DNA of 64,000 nucleotides from Bog-473 sp963704355 (GTDB taxonomy: Bacteria > Actinomycetota > Acidimicrobiia > Acidimicrobiales > RAAP-2), in NCBI GenBank assembly GCA_963704355.1, contig OY969891.1, positions 4,650,001 through 4,714,000 on the forward strand. Reading direction: 5' to 3'. Below are positions 53,012 to 62,653 of this stretch, piece by piece. Every line of letters begins with the position of its first letter. Position 1 is the first letter of the stretch. The notes under the pieces were generated by a model. The model had not been told where the DNA came from. It did no database searches and saw only the letters and a program-made list of their open reading frames with translations. Both the position numbers and the translations under genes were made by a program.

Positions 53012-54178
53012 GTGACCGGCGCGACGCCCGACGCGATCGACGAGTCGGTACGCGCCGAGATCATCGAGACGGTGCGCAAGTTCGTGCAGCGTGACGTCGT
53101 CCCGGTGGTGTCGGACCTCGAGCACGCCGACACCTTTCCCGACGAGATCGTCGCCACCATGCGCGAGCTCGGGCTCTTCGGCATCACGATCCCCGAGGCC
53201 TACGGGGGGCTGGGCCTCGACCTGCTGACCTACGTCGGGGTGATCGAGGAGCTCGCCTACGGGTGGATGAGCCTGACGGGCATCGTGAACACCCACACCA
53301 TGGCGGCGACGCTGATCATGACGCACGGGACCGAGGAGCAGATGGGACGCTGGCTTCCCGCCATGGCGACGGGCGAGCGGCGCGGCTGCCTGTCGCTCTC
53401 GGAGCCCGACGCCGGCAGCGACACTCGGAACCTCTCCTGCCGCGCCCAGCGCGACGGGGAGGAGTACGTGCTCAACGGCACGAAGGCGTGGGTCACCAAC
53501 GGCGAGCGTGCCGGCATCGTCGCCCTGGCGGCACGCTCGGAGGAGGGCATCTCCGCGTTCGTCGTCGAGAAGGAGCCTGGGCCGTCGTTCGAGGGGATCT
53601 CGGTCAGCAAGAACGTGCACAAGCTCGGCTACCGCGGCGTCGAGACCGTCGAGATGGCGTACGCCGACCACCGTATCCCTGCCGGCAACCTGATCGGCGA
53701 GGCCGGGCGCGGCCTGCCCCAGATCCTCGGGGTGCTCGAGATCGGCCGCATCAACATCGCGGCGCGGGCCGTGGGCGTGGCGCGGGCAGCGTTCGACGCG
53801 TCGTTGCTCTACGCCACCCAGCGAGAGACCTTCGGCAAGGTCATCGGGGAGCATCAGGCGATCCAGCTCAAGCTGGCGGACATGGCGACGCGCCTCGAAG
53901 CGTCGCGTCTGTTGACCTACAACGCGGCCGAACGCAAGGCCAAGGGGCTCCGCTGCGACGTCGAGGCCGGCATGGCGAAACTCTTCGCCAGCGAGACGGC
54001 GCTCGAGCTCAGCATTGAGGCCATGCGGATCCACGGCGGGGTCGGCTACACCACGGAGTTCCCGGTGGAGCGGCTCTACCGCGACGCACCCCTGATGGTG
54101 ATCGGTGAGGGGACGAACGAGATCCAGCGTCTCGTCATCGCGCGGGGCCTGCTGGCCCGCGCCCGCGCTCAGGCCTGA
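53012..54178 (+). CDS. Acyl-CoA dehydrogenase (canonical)
   Basis: 388-residue enzyme of the classical type: LSLSEPDAGSDTRNLSCRAQ, ATQRETFGKVIGEHQAIQLK, IHGGVGYTTEFPVERLYRDA, and the intact IGEGTNEIQ with the glutamate missing from the other dehydrogenases in this window. Likely homotetrameric, acting on a simpler acyl-CoA. GTG 53012 is preceded by GGGGCGGG. It is divergent from the ligase operon and its 3' end overlaps the convergent CoA-transferase by 10 bp. Confidence 0.92.
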   Translation: MTGATPDAIDESVRAEIIETVRKFVQRDVVPVVSDLEHADTFPDEIVATMRELGLFGITIPEAYGGLGLDLLTYVGVIEELAYGWMSLTGIVNTHTMAATLIMTHGTEEQMGRWLPAMATGERRGCLSLSEPDAGSDTRNLSCRAQRDGEEYVLNGTKAWVTNGERAGIVALAARSEEGISAFVVEKEPGPSFEGISVSKNVHKLGYRGVETVEMAYADHRIPAGNLIGEAGRGLPQILGVLEIGRINIAARAVGVARAAFDASLLYATQRETFGKVIGEHQAIQLKLADMATRLEASRLLTYNAAERKAKGLRCDVEAGMAKLFASETALELSIEAMRIHGGVGYTTEFPVERLYRDAPLMVIGEGTNEIQRLVIARGLLARARAQA

Positions 54179-55377
54179 CGTTCCCGGGCGCGCCGCTCGG
54201 CCAGCTCTTCCAGCACCTCTTCGGTGTGCTCACCCAGGCGCGGCGCCGACGCCGCCGGCTGCGCCGGCAGGTCCGAGAAGCTGACAGGACCGTTCACCGA
54301 GCGCCGCCCCGCGTCTTCCGCCCCCTCGCGCAACTCGAGGAAGCCGTCGGTCGCGGCCAGCTGAGGGTCCTCGAGGACGTCGGCCGGGCCCTGGGCGGGC
54401 GCCCACCACACGCCCTCGCGGTCGAAGCGCTCGGCCCAGACGTCGAGCGGATGCTCGGCGATGATCGCATCGAGCGTCGCGATCACTTCGGTGCGGTGCT
54501 TGCGGAGCGCGGCCGCGTCGGCGAAGCGAGGGTCGTCGTGCAGGTCCTCGCGCCCGAGGGCCCGGTACACCTTCTCGAGGTGGCGGTCCGCCTCGAGGCC
54601 GGTGAGGAAGAACCAGCGGCCGTCGCTCGCGCGGTACGAGTTCATCAGCGGCGTCTGGTTCGACTGCCGCGCCTCGGCCTTGGCTACCCGGCCCACCGTC
54701 TCCTGCAGGCTGAGGTCCCATCCGAGCACGTAGGTCCCCGTGCGCAGCAACGACGTCTCGACGACGCGCCCGCGTCCGGTGTGGCGCTGCTCCAAGACGG
54801 CTGCGAGCACCCCGGCCAATGCGGCCAGCCCGCTGATGTGGTCGCCGATGCCGCCGCGGGCATTGAGCGGGACGCCCTCGCTGTTGGCCAGCTGGACCGA
54901 AAGCCCCGACCGCGCCCAGAAGGCGCCGATGTCGTACGCGGGGCGGTTCCGGTCCGGGCCGCGCAGCCCGTACCCGCTGACGCTGCAGTAGACGAGGTGC
55001 GGATGGCGGGCCACCGTGGCGTGGGGCTCGAGCCCCAGGCCGTCGAGGGCGTCGGGGCGCAGGTTGGTGAGGAAGACGTCGGCCGCGGCGAGCAGCTCCT
55101 CCAGACGCTCGCGCGCCTCGTCCTGCCGCAGGTCCAGCACGACGCTGCGCTTGCCCCGGTTGTCCTGGGCGAAGGCGGGGTTGGGGAAGTCCTTCCCGAT
55201 CCCGAGCGAGCCGAAGGCGTTGCGCATGGGGTCGCCCGTGGGCGGCTCCACCTTGATGACATCGGCACCCCAGTCCGCCAACAGCGCGCCTGCGGCGGGC
55301 GCGGCCACCCACACGCCCAGCTCGACGACCCGGAGCCCTCCCAGCGCAGCCAGGCCGTCCGGCGGGCCTGCGCTCAC
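54169..55377 (-). CDS. CaiB/BaiF family CoA-transferase (copy 2)
   Basis: 402-residue class III CoA-transferase. LRVVELGVWVAAPAAGALLA, DVIKVEPPTGDPMRN, RGKRSVVLDLRQ and the DIGAFWARSGLSVQ region are visible. GTG 55377 overlaps the ligase stop as GTGA. The FWARSGL motif differs from the FGTLAEAMSG of copy 1, so the two use different acids. It acts next to a second acyl-CoA ligase, giving two routes to the CoA ester. Confidence 0.9.
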   Translation of the reverse strand: MSAGPPDGLAALGGLRVVELGVWVAAPAAGALLADWGADVIKVEPPTGDPMRNAFGSLGIGKDFPNPAFAQDNRGKRSVVLDLRQDEARERLEELLAAADVFLTNLRPDALDGLGLEPHATVARHPHLVYCSVSGYGLRGPDRNRPAYDIGAFWARSGLSVQLANSEGVPLNARGGIGDHISGLAALAGVLAAVLEQRHTGRGRVVETSLLRTGTYVLGWDLSLQETVGRVAKAEARQSNQTPLMNSYRASDGRWFFLTGLEADRHLEKVYRALGREDLHDDPRFADAAALRKHRTEVIATLDAIIAEHPLDVWAERFDREGVWWAPAQGPADVLEDPQLAATDGFLELREGAEDAGRRSVNGPVSFSDLPAQPAASAPRLGEHTEEVLEELAERRARERQA

Positions 55378-56963
55378 GCGCGCGCGTCCTGCGCCCGGCG
55401 CGCCGTGGCCCGATCGCGCAAGCTGTCCTTGACCACCTTGCCGGTCGCGTTGACCGGGAGTGCGTCCACGATCTCGACCACCCGCGGCACCTTGTAGTTC
55501 GCCATCTGGGCGCGGCTCCACTCGATGATCTCATCGCCCGTCACCGTCTGGCCCACGACGACGAAGGCCATGCCGACCTCGCCGAGGCGGTCGTCGGGTA
55601 TGCCGATGACGGCGGCTTGCCGCACGGCAGGGTGGCGCAGCAGCGCATTCTCGATCTCGGCCGGGTAGGCGTTGAACCCTCCCACGATGAACATGTCCTT
55701 GACCCGGCCCACGATGTGCAGGCGCCCGGCGTCGTCGAGCATCCCGAGATCGCCCGTCCGCAGCCAGCCGTCGGCAGAGAGCACCTTCGCCGTCTCCGCC
55801 GGGTCGTCGAGATACCTCGCCATCACGCTGGGCCCGCGGACCAGGATCTCGCCCGACTCGGCCGCGCCCGGCTTCTGGCCGTCGATGCGCAGCGCGAATC
55901 CCGGGCGGGCGCGCCCGACCGTGGTGGCGATGGCCTCGGCGTCGTCGCCCTCCCCCGTCGCGCTGGCGGTGCCTGCTTCGGTGAGCCCGTAGCCGGTGAC
56001 GACCGTGGAGAACGGCAGCTCGTCGTGAACGCGGCGGATCAGCTCGACCGGAATGTCGGCCGCCCCGGTCACGGCGACGCGCAGCGAGGAGAGGTCGTGG
56101 TCGTCGCGGGCGCGATGGTCGAGGATCGACTGGTAGAGGGTGGGCGGGCCCGGCAGGACGGTCACCCGCTCGCCGGCCACCCGGGCGAGGACGCGGTCGG
56201 CGTCGAACACCGGCTCGGGCAGCATGGTGGCGCCCGCGGCCACGCTGGCGAGGATGCCCGCCTTAAGGCCGAACATGTGGAAGTACGGGTTCACCATGAG
56301 GTACACGTCGCCGGCGGACAGCCCGGTCATGGCGACCCAGTCGGTGGCGACGGCCAACGTCCGGCCGTGCGTCATCACGACACCCTTGGGTGACCCGGTG
56401 GTGCCCGACGTGAACAGGATGTCGGAGGGATCCTCCGGGCCGAGCTCGGCGCGGCGGCGGTCCACCTCCTCGAGCGAGTCGCGCCCCGCCCGGCCGACGA
56501 AGTCGTCCCAGGCCAGGTTCGGCGCGGTCACCGGGCCGTGCGCGACGACGACGGTCTCGAGCGACGGCAGCGCGACCTCGGTCGCCGCGAGCATCGACAC
56601 GTAGTCGGTCCCCAGGAAGTCGGTGACGCTCACGAGGGCGCGGGCGCCGCTGCGGGCGAGGATGTCGGCCGCCTCGGGGCCCTTGAACCGCGTGTTCACG
56701 GGGACGAGGACGGCACCGGCCGAGAAGACCCCGAGGGCGGCGACGATCCAGGCTGCGCTGTTGAAGCACCAGATCGCGACCCGGTCCCCCGGGTCGATGC
56801 CCGCCTCGACCAGCGCGGCCGCGAAGGCGCGGGCCCGCGCGTCAAGCTCGTGATAAGTGAGGTCGGTGGCGCCGTCGCGCGTGGCCAACCGGTCACAGAA
56901 GCGATCCGCCGCGCCATTGAGCATGGCGGGGATCGACGGCCACGGCGCTTGGGCCGCTGTCAC
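55374..56963 (-). CDS. AMP-dependent acyl-CoA synthetase/ligase (copy 2)
   Basis: 529-residue ANL ligase, fatty-acyl or aromatic type. P-loop ILFTSGTTGSPKGVVMTHGR, TGYGLTEAGTAS, LRTGDLGMLDDAGR, IVGGFNAYPAEIE and PVNATGKVVKDSLR are all present. GTG 56963 (or the adjoining 56966) precedes TAAQAPWPSIPAML; a TTG further up is less likely. It is divergent from the P450 at 57096 with an AT-rich gap. It activates an acid for the beta-oxidation enzymes nearby. Confidence 0.92.
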   Translation of the reverse strand: MTAAQAPWPSIPAMLNGAADRFCDRLATRDGATDLTYHELDARARAFAAALVEAGIDPGDRVAIWCFNSAAWIVAALGVFSAGAVLVPVNTRFKGPEAADILARSGARALVSVTDFLGTDYVSMLAATEVALPSLETVVVAHGPVTAPNLAWDDFVGRAGRDSLEEVDRRRAELGPEDPSDILFTSGTTGSPKGVVMTHGRTLAVATDWVAMTGLSAGDVYLMVNPYFHMFGLKAGILASVAAGATMLPEPVFDADRVLARVAGERVTVLPGPPTLYQSILDHRARDDHDLSSLRVAVTGAADIPVELIRRVHDELPFSTVVTGYGLTEAGTASATGEGDDAEAIATTVGRARPGFALRIDGQKPGAAESGEILVRGPSVMARYLDDPAETAKVLSADGWLRTGDLGMLDDAGRLHIVGRVKDMFIVGGFNAYPAEIENALLRHPAVRQAAVIGIPDDRLGEVGMAFVVVGQTVTGDEIIEWSRAQMANYKVPRVVEIVDALPVNATGKVVKDSLRDRATARRAQDARA

Positions 56964-57095
56964 CACCTCTCGGCGGCCTCGCCGGCGGCCCAAATTGAGA
57001 ACGCTGCTCTTGTCATACAATAATGTTACTTTCAGACGGCGTGCTCACAAGAGCCGGGGGAGCACTCGTCGCTCCGCTGCGGCAAGGGAGACGAC

Positions 57096-58292
57096 ATGAC
57101 CACGACTGCGCCCGCCCCGTACTACGACCCGTACGACTTCGCCATCGACGCCGACCCCTACCCGGTCTGGAAGCGACTGCGCGACGAGGCACCGCTCTAC
57201 TTCAACGAGAAATACGACTTCTACGCGGTGAGCCGTTACGAGGACGTGGAGCGCGGGCTCGTCGAGTGGGAGACGTACAGCTCGGCCAAGGGCTCGGTCC
57301 TCGAGCTCATCAAGGCCGGGATCGAGCTGCCTCCCGGCATGTTCATCTTCGAGGACCCACCCGACCACGACCTGCACCGCGGCCTCCTGAGCCGGGTGTT
57401 CACGCCAAGACGGCTCGCGGCGATTGAGCCGAAGGTCCGCGACTTCGCCGCCCGCACGCTCGACCCGCTGGTGGGGGCCGGTGGGTTCGACTTCATCGGG
57501 GACCTCGGCGCAGAGATCCCGATGCGCACGATCGGCATGCTGCTGGGAATCCCCGAGGAGGACCAGCAGGCGATCAGAGACCGAATCGACGAGGGGCTCC
57601 GGCTCGAGGAGGGCGTGGTGCCCGACCCGGCGGCCGCCCAGGCCGGCGGCAGCGACGACTACGCGGCGTACGTCGACTGGCGGGCCGCGCATCCCTCCGA
57701 CGACCTCATGACCGAGTTGATGACGGCGGAGTTCACGGACCGCGACGGAACGACCCGCACCCTGACTCGCGACGAGATCCTCGGCTACATCGGCCTGCTC
57801 TCGGGGGCGGGCAACGAGACAACCACGCGCCTGATCGGTTGGGCCGCCAAGCTGCTGGCTGAGCACCCGGACCAGCGCCGGGACATGGTCGAGGACCCCG
57901 GCCTGATCCCGGCCGCCATTGAGGAGTGCCTGCGCTACGAACCACCCTCGCCCGTGCAGGCCCGCGCCGTCACCCGCGACGTCGAGCACCACGGCGAGAC
58001 CGTCCCCGGGGGCAGCGTGATGCTGCTCCTCAACGCCGCCGCGAACCGCGACGACCGCCAGTTCGCCGAGCCCGACCGCTTCGACATCCACCGCAAGGCC
58101 CAGCGACACCTCAGCTTCGGATACGGGTTGCACTTCTGCCTGGGCGCGCACCTGGCGCGCCTCGAAGCACGGGTGGCGCTCGAGGAGGTGCTCACGCGTT
58201 TCCCTGAATGGGAGGTGGACGAGGCCAACGCCGTGCAGGCGCGGACCTCCACCGTGCGCGGCTGGGAAAAGCTGCCGGTGCGTACTCGGTGA
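57096..58292 (+). CDS. Cytochrome P450
   Basis: 398-residue P450. N-terminal YYDPYDFAIDADPYPVWKRL, I-helix SGAGNETTTRLIG, ExxR in EECLRYE, and heme loop FGYGLHFCLG with Cys348. Close paralog of the P450 at 37242 but with the complete ETT Thr pair. ATG 57096 has AAGGGAG upstream. It is followed 6 bp later by an enoyl-CoA hydratase, suggesting a pathway linking hydroxylation to beta-oxidation. Redox partners are not encoded beside it. Confidence 0.92.
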   Translation: MTTTAPAPYYDPYDFAIDADPYPVWKRLRDEAPLYFNEKYDFYAVSRYEDVERGLVEWETYSSAKGSVLELIKAGIELPPGMFIFEDPPDHDLHRGLLSRVFTPRRLAAIEPKVRDFAARTLDPLVGAGGFDFIGDLGAEIPMRTIGMLLGIPEEDQQAIRDRIDEGLRLEEGVVPDPAAAQAGGSDDYAAYVDWRAAHPSDDLMTELMTAEFTDRDGTTRTLTRDEILGYIGLLSGAGNETTTRLIGWAAKLLAEHPDQRRDMVEDPGLIPAAIEECLRYEPPSPVQARAVTRDVEHHGETVPGGSVMLLLNAAANRDDRQFAEPDRFDIHRKAQRHLSFGYGLHFCLGAHLARLEARVALEEVLTRFPEWEVDEANAVQARTSTVRGWEKLPVRTR

Positions 58293-58298
58293 GACGCG

Positions 58299-59059
58299 GT
58301 GGCCTCCGTGGCTGAGGCCGTGCTCACGTCGGCGCAGGGCAACATCCTCGTCATCACGCTGAACCGCCCCGAGGTCAAGAATGCGATCGACTCCGAGCTC
58401 TCGCTGGGTGTGCTCGACGCGCTGGAGACCCTCGACGGCGACGACGACCTGCGGGCGGGGATCCTCACCGGTGCGGATGGGACGTTTTGCGCCGGCATGG
58501 ACCTCAAGGCGTTCGCCCGTTCCGGGCTCCCGGCCCGGATCGACGACGTCTTCCGCCACCGCTGCCGCAAACCGCTGGTGGCCGCCGTGGAGGGCGTGGC
58601 GGTCGGCGGTGGCCTGGAGCTCGCTCTCGTCGCAGACCTCATGGTCGCCTCGCGCGACGCCCGGTTCGGGTCGCCCGAGGTGAAGTTCGGGCTCTTCCCC
58701 GCGGGGGCGCGCTCCTCCGGCTCCCCGAGCTGGTGCCGCTTTCCGTGGTCACCGAAATGGCGCTGACCGGTGAACCAATCGGCGCGGAAGCGGCCCTCCG
58801 GCACGGGCTCATCGCCCGGATGTGCGAACCGGGGACGGCACTCGACGGCGCCCTCGAGCTGGCCGGGACGATCGCTCGCAACGCGCCCCTCGGCGTCGAC
58901 GCGGCCAAGCGGCTGCTGCGCCGGCGTCCGGGTCGGTCCGAGGAGGAGCTGTGGCCCGAGCAGCGCGCGCTCGTCGATGCAGTGTTTCACTCCGAGGACG
59001 CACGGGAAGGTGCCCGTGCTTTTGCCGAGAGGCGGGCGCCCGAATGGACGGGCAGCTAG
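58299..59059 (+). CDS. Enoyl-CoA hydratase/isomerase, frameshifted
   Basis: Crotonase-family gene broken by one base. The first frame runs from GTG 58299 through ITLNRPEVKNAIDSEL, TFCAGMDLKAFA and VAVGGGLELALVADLMVASR to EVKFGLFPAGA near 58705; then the reading frame one base over continues GALLRLPELVPLSVVTEMAL to stop at 59059. The break is in a G5 run (58703-58712); adding one G restores about 254 residues. Assembly error is likely. Coupled with the P450 before it. Confidence 0.85.
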
Positions 59060-59577
59060 TCGCCCGACGATCGCCGGGCGGTGCGCAGGCGTGGACCCGC
59101 CTCGACCAGCCACTCCGCCACCGCGGCCGGCAGCTCGGAGAGCTGTGCCTCGGTGACGTAGAGGCCCCGTGTCGGCATGTTCGCGCCGAGCTCGACCAGG
59201 ACGGGGCGCAGGTGGACCTCGACCGCCAGGGCATGCTGCGCGCCTGCGCCCACCATCACCGGGACGACGACGACGCCGTCGAGGTCCGTGGTGCCGAACC
59301 AGTCCAGGAACGACTTCAACAACCCCGTGTAGCTGGCCTTGTATGTTGGCGAGGCCACGACGGCCAGCGAACAGGCCCGCACGGCGTCCACCGCCTGCCG
59401 GACCTGGGTGGAGGACCAATCGAACAGAGACGGACCGAGGTCCGCCAGGTCGACGGTCACCCGGTCCTCGACCCCGAGGCCGAGGGTCAGAGCGGCCGCC
59501 GTCGCCACGGCGTCCGCCACCTCGAAGGTCCGCGAACGGGGCTTCGGGTTGCCGACGATGACGGCCACCGCGCTCAT
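59056..59577 (-). CDS. NAD(P)H-dependent FMN reductase (SsuE-like flavodoxin fold)
   Basis: 173-residue flavodoxin-like reductase. VIVGNPKPRSRTFEVADAV at the N-terminus is the phosphate-binding loop; VVASPTYKASYTGLLKSFLD and the VPVMVGAGAQHALAVEVHL segment match SsuE/NADPH-FMN reductases. It would supply FMNH2 to flavin monooxygenases such as that at 44244. ATG 59577; it converges with the hydratase, overlapping 4 bp. Confidence 0.87.
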   Translation of the reverse strand: MSAVAVIVGNPKPRSRTFEVADAVATAAALTLGLGVEDRVTVDLADLGPSLFDWSSTQVRQAVDAVRACSLAVVASPTYKASYTGLLKSFLDWFGTTDLDGVVVVPVMVGAGAQHALAVEVHLRPVLVELGANMPTRGLYVTEAQLSELPAAVAEWLVEAGPRLRTARRSSGD

Positions 59578-59619
59578 CGCGACGACGGACGGATGACGCT
59601 CGTCACGGCGCCGCGCCCT

Positions 59620-60660
59620 TCAACCCAGCGCCGCGATGATCTGGGGCAGATCGGCACTGGTCCTGATCCCGGGCTCGGCCGCGCAGACCGAGGGGATCGC
59701 GTTGACCGGCCGATGCGCCGTGAGCCCGGGCGACGTGGCCGCCCAGGCGTCCGGGGGCACCGGGAACCGGATGTCGACGTCGAGCGGCGCGTCGCCCTCG
59801 ACGAGCACGTGCCATCCCGTCTCCCGCAGCTCCCACGCCGGCTCGACGTCCGCGGTCAGGTACCAATTGGCGCTGAAGGTGACGAGCGGCCGGCCGTTGC
59901 GCCTGCCCTCCACCTGCAACCGTTGGGCGCCGATGGAACCGGCCTCGACCGGTCCCGCCGCGACCTCCACGGTCCGGCGCGCGGCAGCCACCTGGCCGGT
60001 GGCGACCACGTCGTCGAGCGGGAGTCCCAGCGCATCGGCCAGCATCCGGAGCGACCCGGCGAACGAGGCGCCCCCGTGCCGTTCGACCCCCATGGGGTCG
60101 AACGCGGCGGGCTCGCGCCCGAAGCCCATCAGCGAGAAGATGAGCTCGGGCGAGTTGCGCGTCGACATGTCGGCGAACTCCTCGATCAGCAGCCGGTCGA
60201 GCCGGCGCTGCAGGGAGGTCAGGACGAAAGGCAGCGCCTCGGTGATGAACCCAGGGCTGGAGCCGGTGCTGTGCAGCGAGGACCCGCCGCGCCGGCAGGC
60301 TGCTTCAATCCGGTCTCGCACCCCGGGGTCCATGGTGGGCGGATGGTGGAACTCGCTGCGCGTCGAGACAACGTTGCTCCCGGATTCGAGCAGCCGGGAG
60401 AGGACATCCACGTCCGCACGGTCCCCCATGTAGACGACACAGTCCGGGTGGAGCGCCAGGATCTCGTCGACGTCGCGGGTGGCCCGCACGCCCGTGCTCT
60501 CCGTGCCGCACAGCTCGCCGGCGTCCCGCCCGGCCTTGTCGTCCGAGTACACATAGAGGCCCACCAGCTCGAGGTCGGGATGGTCGATCACCGCGCGCAA
60601 GGAGCGCAGGCCGATGTTGCCGGTCGCCCACTGGACCACCCGATACCGACCACGTTCCAT
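59620..60660 (-). CDS. Dihydrodipicolinate reductase-like NAD(P) dehydrogenase (copy 2)
   Basis: 346-residue Rossmann protein, paralog of the gene at 35174: RVVQWATGNIGLRSLRAVID, VYSDDKAGRDAGELCGTEST and VVSTRSEFHHPPTMDP are in equivalent positions. ATG 60660 has GGAGG five bases upstream; ATG 60672 is an alternative. Members of this group occur in actinobacterial lipid and terpenoid clusters with unknown reactions. It is divergent from the alpha-hydroxy-acid dehydrogenase gene. Confidence 0.82.
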   Translation of the reverse strand: MERGRYRVVQWATGNIGLRSLRAVIDHPDLELVGLYVYSDDKAGRDAGELCGTESTGVRATRDVDEILALHPDCVVYMGDRADVDVLSRLLESGSNVVSTRSEFHHPPTMDPGVRDRIEAACRRGGSSLHSTGSSPGFITEALPFVLTSLQRRLDRLLIEEFADMSTRNSPELIFSLMGFGREPAAFDPMGVERHGGASFAGSLRMLADALGLPLDDVVATGQVAAARRTVEVAAGPVEAGSIGAQRLQVEGRRNGRPLVTFSANWYLTADVEPAWELRETGWHVLVEGDAPLDVDIRFPVPPDAWAATSPGLTAHRPVNAIPSVCAAEPGIRTSADLPQIIAALG

Positions 60661-60829
60661 GCCGACCTCCATCCTCCTGCGGTCGCCTCGGGCGACGCCC
60701 AGACGGCCGCACCGGGGTTCGTATGATGTCACCCCACGTGAGCGAAGCAACTTCTCCGAGTTCCTCGACGGCTGTGCCGACCCTCGCCAACGCCGTGGAC
60801 GGCCGGACGGGCCGGGGGTGCCAAACCAA

Positions 60830-62068
60830 GTGAGCCTGATCAAGAACCTGCGGGCCGTCATCCGCGTCGAGCGCGTCGAGACCGACCCGATCGAGCGCCG
60901 GCTCGCCCACGCGGCCTCGGTCGACGACCTACGCGCGCTGGCCCGGCGGCATCTGCCGGGGGGCGTCTTCGACTACGTCGACGGCGGCGCCGAGGACGAG
61001 CTCACCATGGAGGCGAACCGGGCGGCGTATGCGCGCACCGGTTTCCGGCCCCGCGTGCTGCGCGGCGTTGGTGCCGTCGAGACGTCGTCGGGGCTCCTCG
61101 GCGGGCCGCTCGCCTACCCGTTGGTCCTCGCTCCGACCGGGTTCACCCGCATCGTCCACCCCGACGGCGAGCTCGCCGTGGCCCGCGCCGCGGCCCGGGC
61201 CGGCCTGCCGTTCACTCTTTCCACCCTGAGCACGGTTTCCATCGAGGACGTCCGTGCCGTGAGCACCGGCCGGCTGTGGTTCCAGGTCTACGCGTGGCGC
61301 GACCGCGGGTTGGTCAAGGAGATGGTGAGCCGCGCCGCATCGGCGGAGTACGACGCCCTGGTGCTCACGGTCGACACGGCCGTGCTCGGCCGGCGCGAGC
61401 GCGACGTGCGCCGGGGCTTCGCGCTGCCGCCATCCATTGGACCGCGGACCTTCCTCGACGGCGCGCGGCACCCACGGTGGACACTGTCATTCCTGCGCAG
61501 CGAACCGATCCGGTTCGCCAACGTCCTGGGACGGGACGTAGGGGACGCCAGCGCGCCGGTGAAGATCTCGGACTACATCCATACGCAGTTCGACCCCGCT
61601 CTGTCGTGGGCGGACGTCGAGTGGCTCCGCTCCATATGGGACGGCGGCCTGGTGATCAAGGGCATCCAGACCGTCGAGGACGCCGAGCTGGCCGCCGACG
61701 CCGGGGTCGACGCCGTCGCCCTGTCCAACCACGGGGGGCGGCAGCTCGACGGGGCGCCGGCCACTTTCTCGCTGGTGGCACCCGTCGCGGACGCCGTCGG
61801 GGACAGAGTCGCCGTCATCTGCGACGGTGGGGTCCGGCGCGGCAGCGACATCGTGAAGGCCGTCGCGGCCGGCGCGAGCGCCTGCATGGCCGGCCGCGCC
61901 TATCTCTACGGCCTGGGGGCTGGGGGCGAGCGTGGCGTCGACCTGGTGCTGTCGTGGTTCCGCGACGACATGGTCCGGACGATGACACTTCTGGGAGCGT
62001 CGTCGGTCGGCGAATTGGACCGCTCGCTGCTCGATCCCGCGTTCATGGGTCGCGGGGGCTCGCGGTGA
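60830..62068 (+). CDS. FMN-dependent alpha-hydroxy-acid dehydrogenase (LldD-like)
   Basis: 412-residue TIM-barrel flavoenzyme oxidising a 2-hydroxyacid. LARRHLPGGVFDYVDGGAED, LAPTGFTRIVHPDGE, WFQVYAWRDR and the catalytic His region ALSNHGGRQLDGAP (about 304) are all present, with ICDGGVRRGSDI for FMN phosphate. GTG 60830 is preferred, GTG 60818 possible. Its stop overlaps the AhpD-like gene as GTGA. Substrate may be a pathway hydroxyacid rather than lactate. Confidence 0.9.
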   Translation: MSLIKNLRAVIRVERVETDPIERRLAHAASVDDLRALARRHLPGGVFDYVDGGAEDELTMEANRAAYARTGFRPRVLRGVGAVETSSGLLGGPLAYPLVLAPTGFTRIVHPDGELAVARAAARAGLPFTLSTLSTVSIEDVRAVSTGRLWFQVYAWRDRGLVKEMVSRAASAEYDALVLTVDTAVLGRRERDVRRGFALPPSIGPRTFLDGARHPRWTLSFLRSEPIRFANVLGRDVGDASAPVKISDYIHTQFDPALSWADVEWLRSIWDGGLVIKGIQTVEDAELAADAGVDAVALSNHGGRQLDGAPATFSLVAPVADAVGDRVAVICDGGVRRGSDIVKAVAAGASACMAGRAYLYGLGAGGERGVDLVLSWFRDDMVRTMTLLGASSVGELDRSLLDPAFMGRGGSR

Positions 62069-62631
62069 CCGACGCATCGGAGCTGCGACTGGCGCTCCGC
62101 CCCTTCGCGGAGTGGGACGAGACCACCCGGGCCACCTTGTTGCCGTTCCTCCGCCGGCCCGAGGTCTACCTGTCCGGCGCGCCCGACGCCCCGCCGATGC
62201 CGGCGGTGCTCGAACTGTTCGCCAACCACCTCGCCCTGAGCCGGTCGTGGCTGCCGTTCACCGAGATGTTGAGCGGCGGGGAGGCCCAGCTCGACCCCGC
62301 CCAGCGCGAGCTCGTGATCCTGCGCGTCGCCTGGCGCACGAGGTCCGGCTACGAGTGGCGGGCTCACCGCCGGATGGGCGCAGACACGGGGCTCACCACC
62401 GCGCAGCTCGACGCCATCGGCGACGGACCGGCGTCGCCGGTCTGGACGCCTCTGGAGCGCGCGCTCCTGCGGGCCACTGACGAAATGATCGACCGGCACG
62501 CCGTGAGCGACGAGACGTGGGGCGACCTGGCGGCGCACCTCGGCCGGGCCCAGCTCCTTGAGCTCCTGTTCGTTGTCGGTGGGTACCTGTGCCTGGCGGT
62601 AGTGCTCAACAGTGCCGGGCTGGAACCGTGA
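62065..62631 (+). CDS. Carboxymuconolactone decarboxylase/AhpD-like protein
   Basis: 188-residue CMD-family protein: DPAQRELVILRVAWRTRSGY, EWRAHRRMGADTGLTTAQL and TPLERALLRATDEMID. The AhpD CxxC is missing (SGYEWRAH), so peroxidase activity is unlikely. GTG 62065 overlaps the upstream dehydrogenase stop by 4 bp. The pairing with an alpha-hydroxy-acid dehydrogenase is common, but the activity is unassigned. Confidence 0.85.
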   Translation: MTDASELRLALRPFAEWDETTRATLLPFLRRPEVYLSGAPDAPPMPAVLELFANHLALSRSWLPFTEMLSGGEAQLDPAQRELVILRVAWRTRSGYEWRAHRRMGADTGLTTAQLDAIGDGPASPVWTPLERALLRATDEMIDRHAVSDETWGDLAAHLGRAQLLELLFVVGGYLCLAVVLNSAGLEP

Positions 62632-62653
62632 CCGGCATCCTTCAGGCGCACGG

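Noticed and set aside
52847..54034. 395-residue leftward frame
   Set aside because: Antisense to a canonical acyl-CoA dehydrogenase; no family features.
58822..60726. 634-residue rightward frame
   Set aside because: Antisense or out of frame to the FMN reductase and DapB-like genes; composition is that of high-GC shadow coding.
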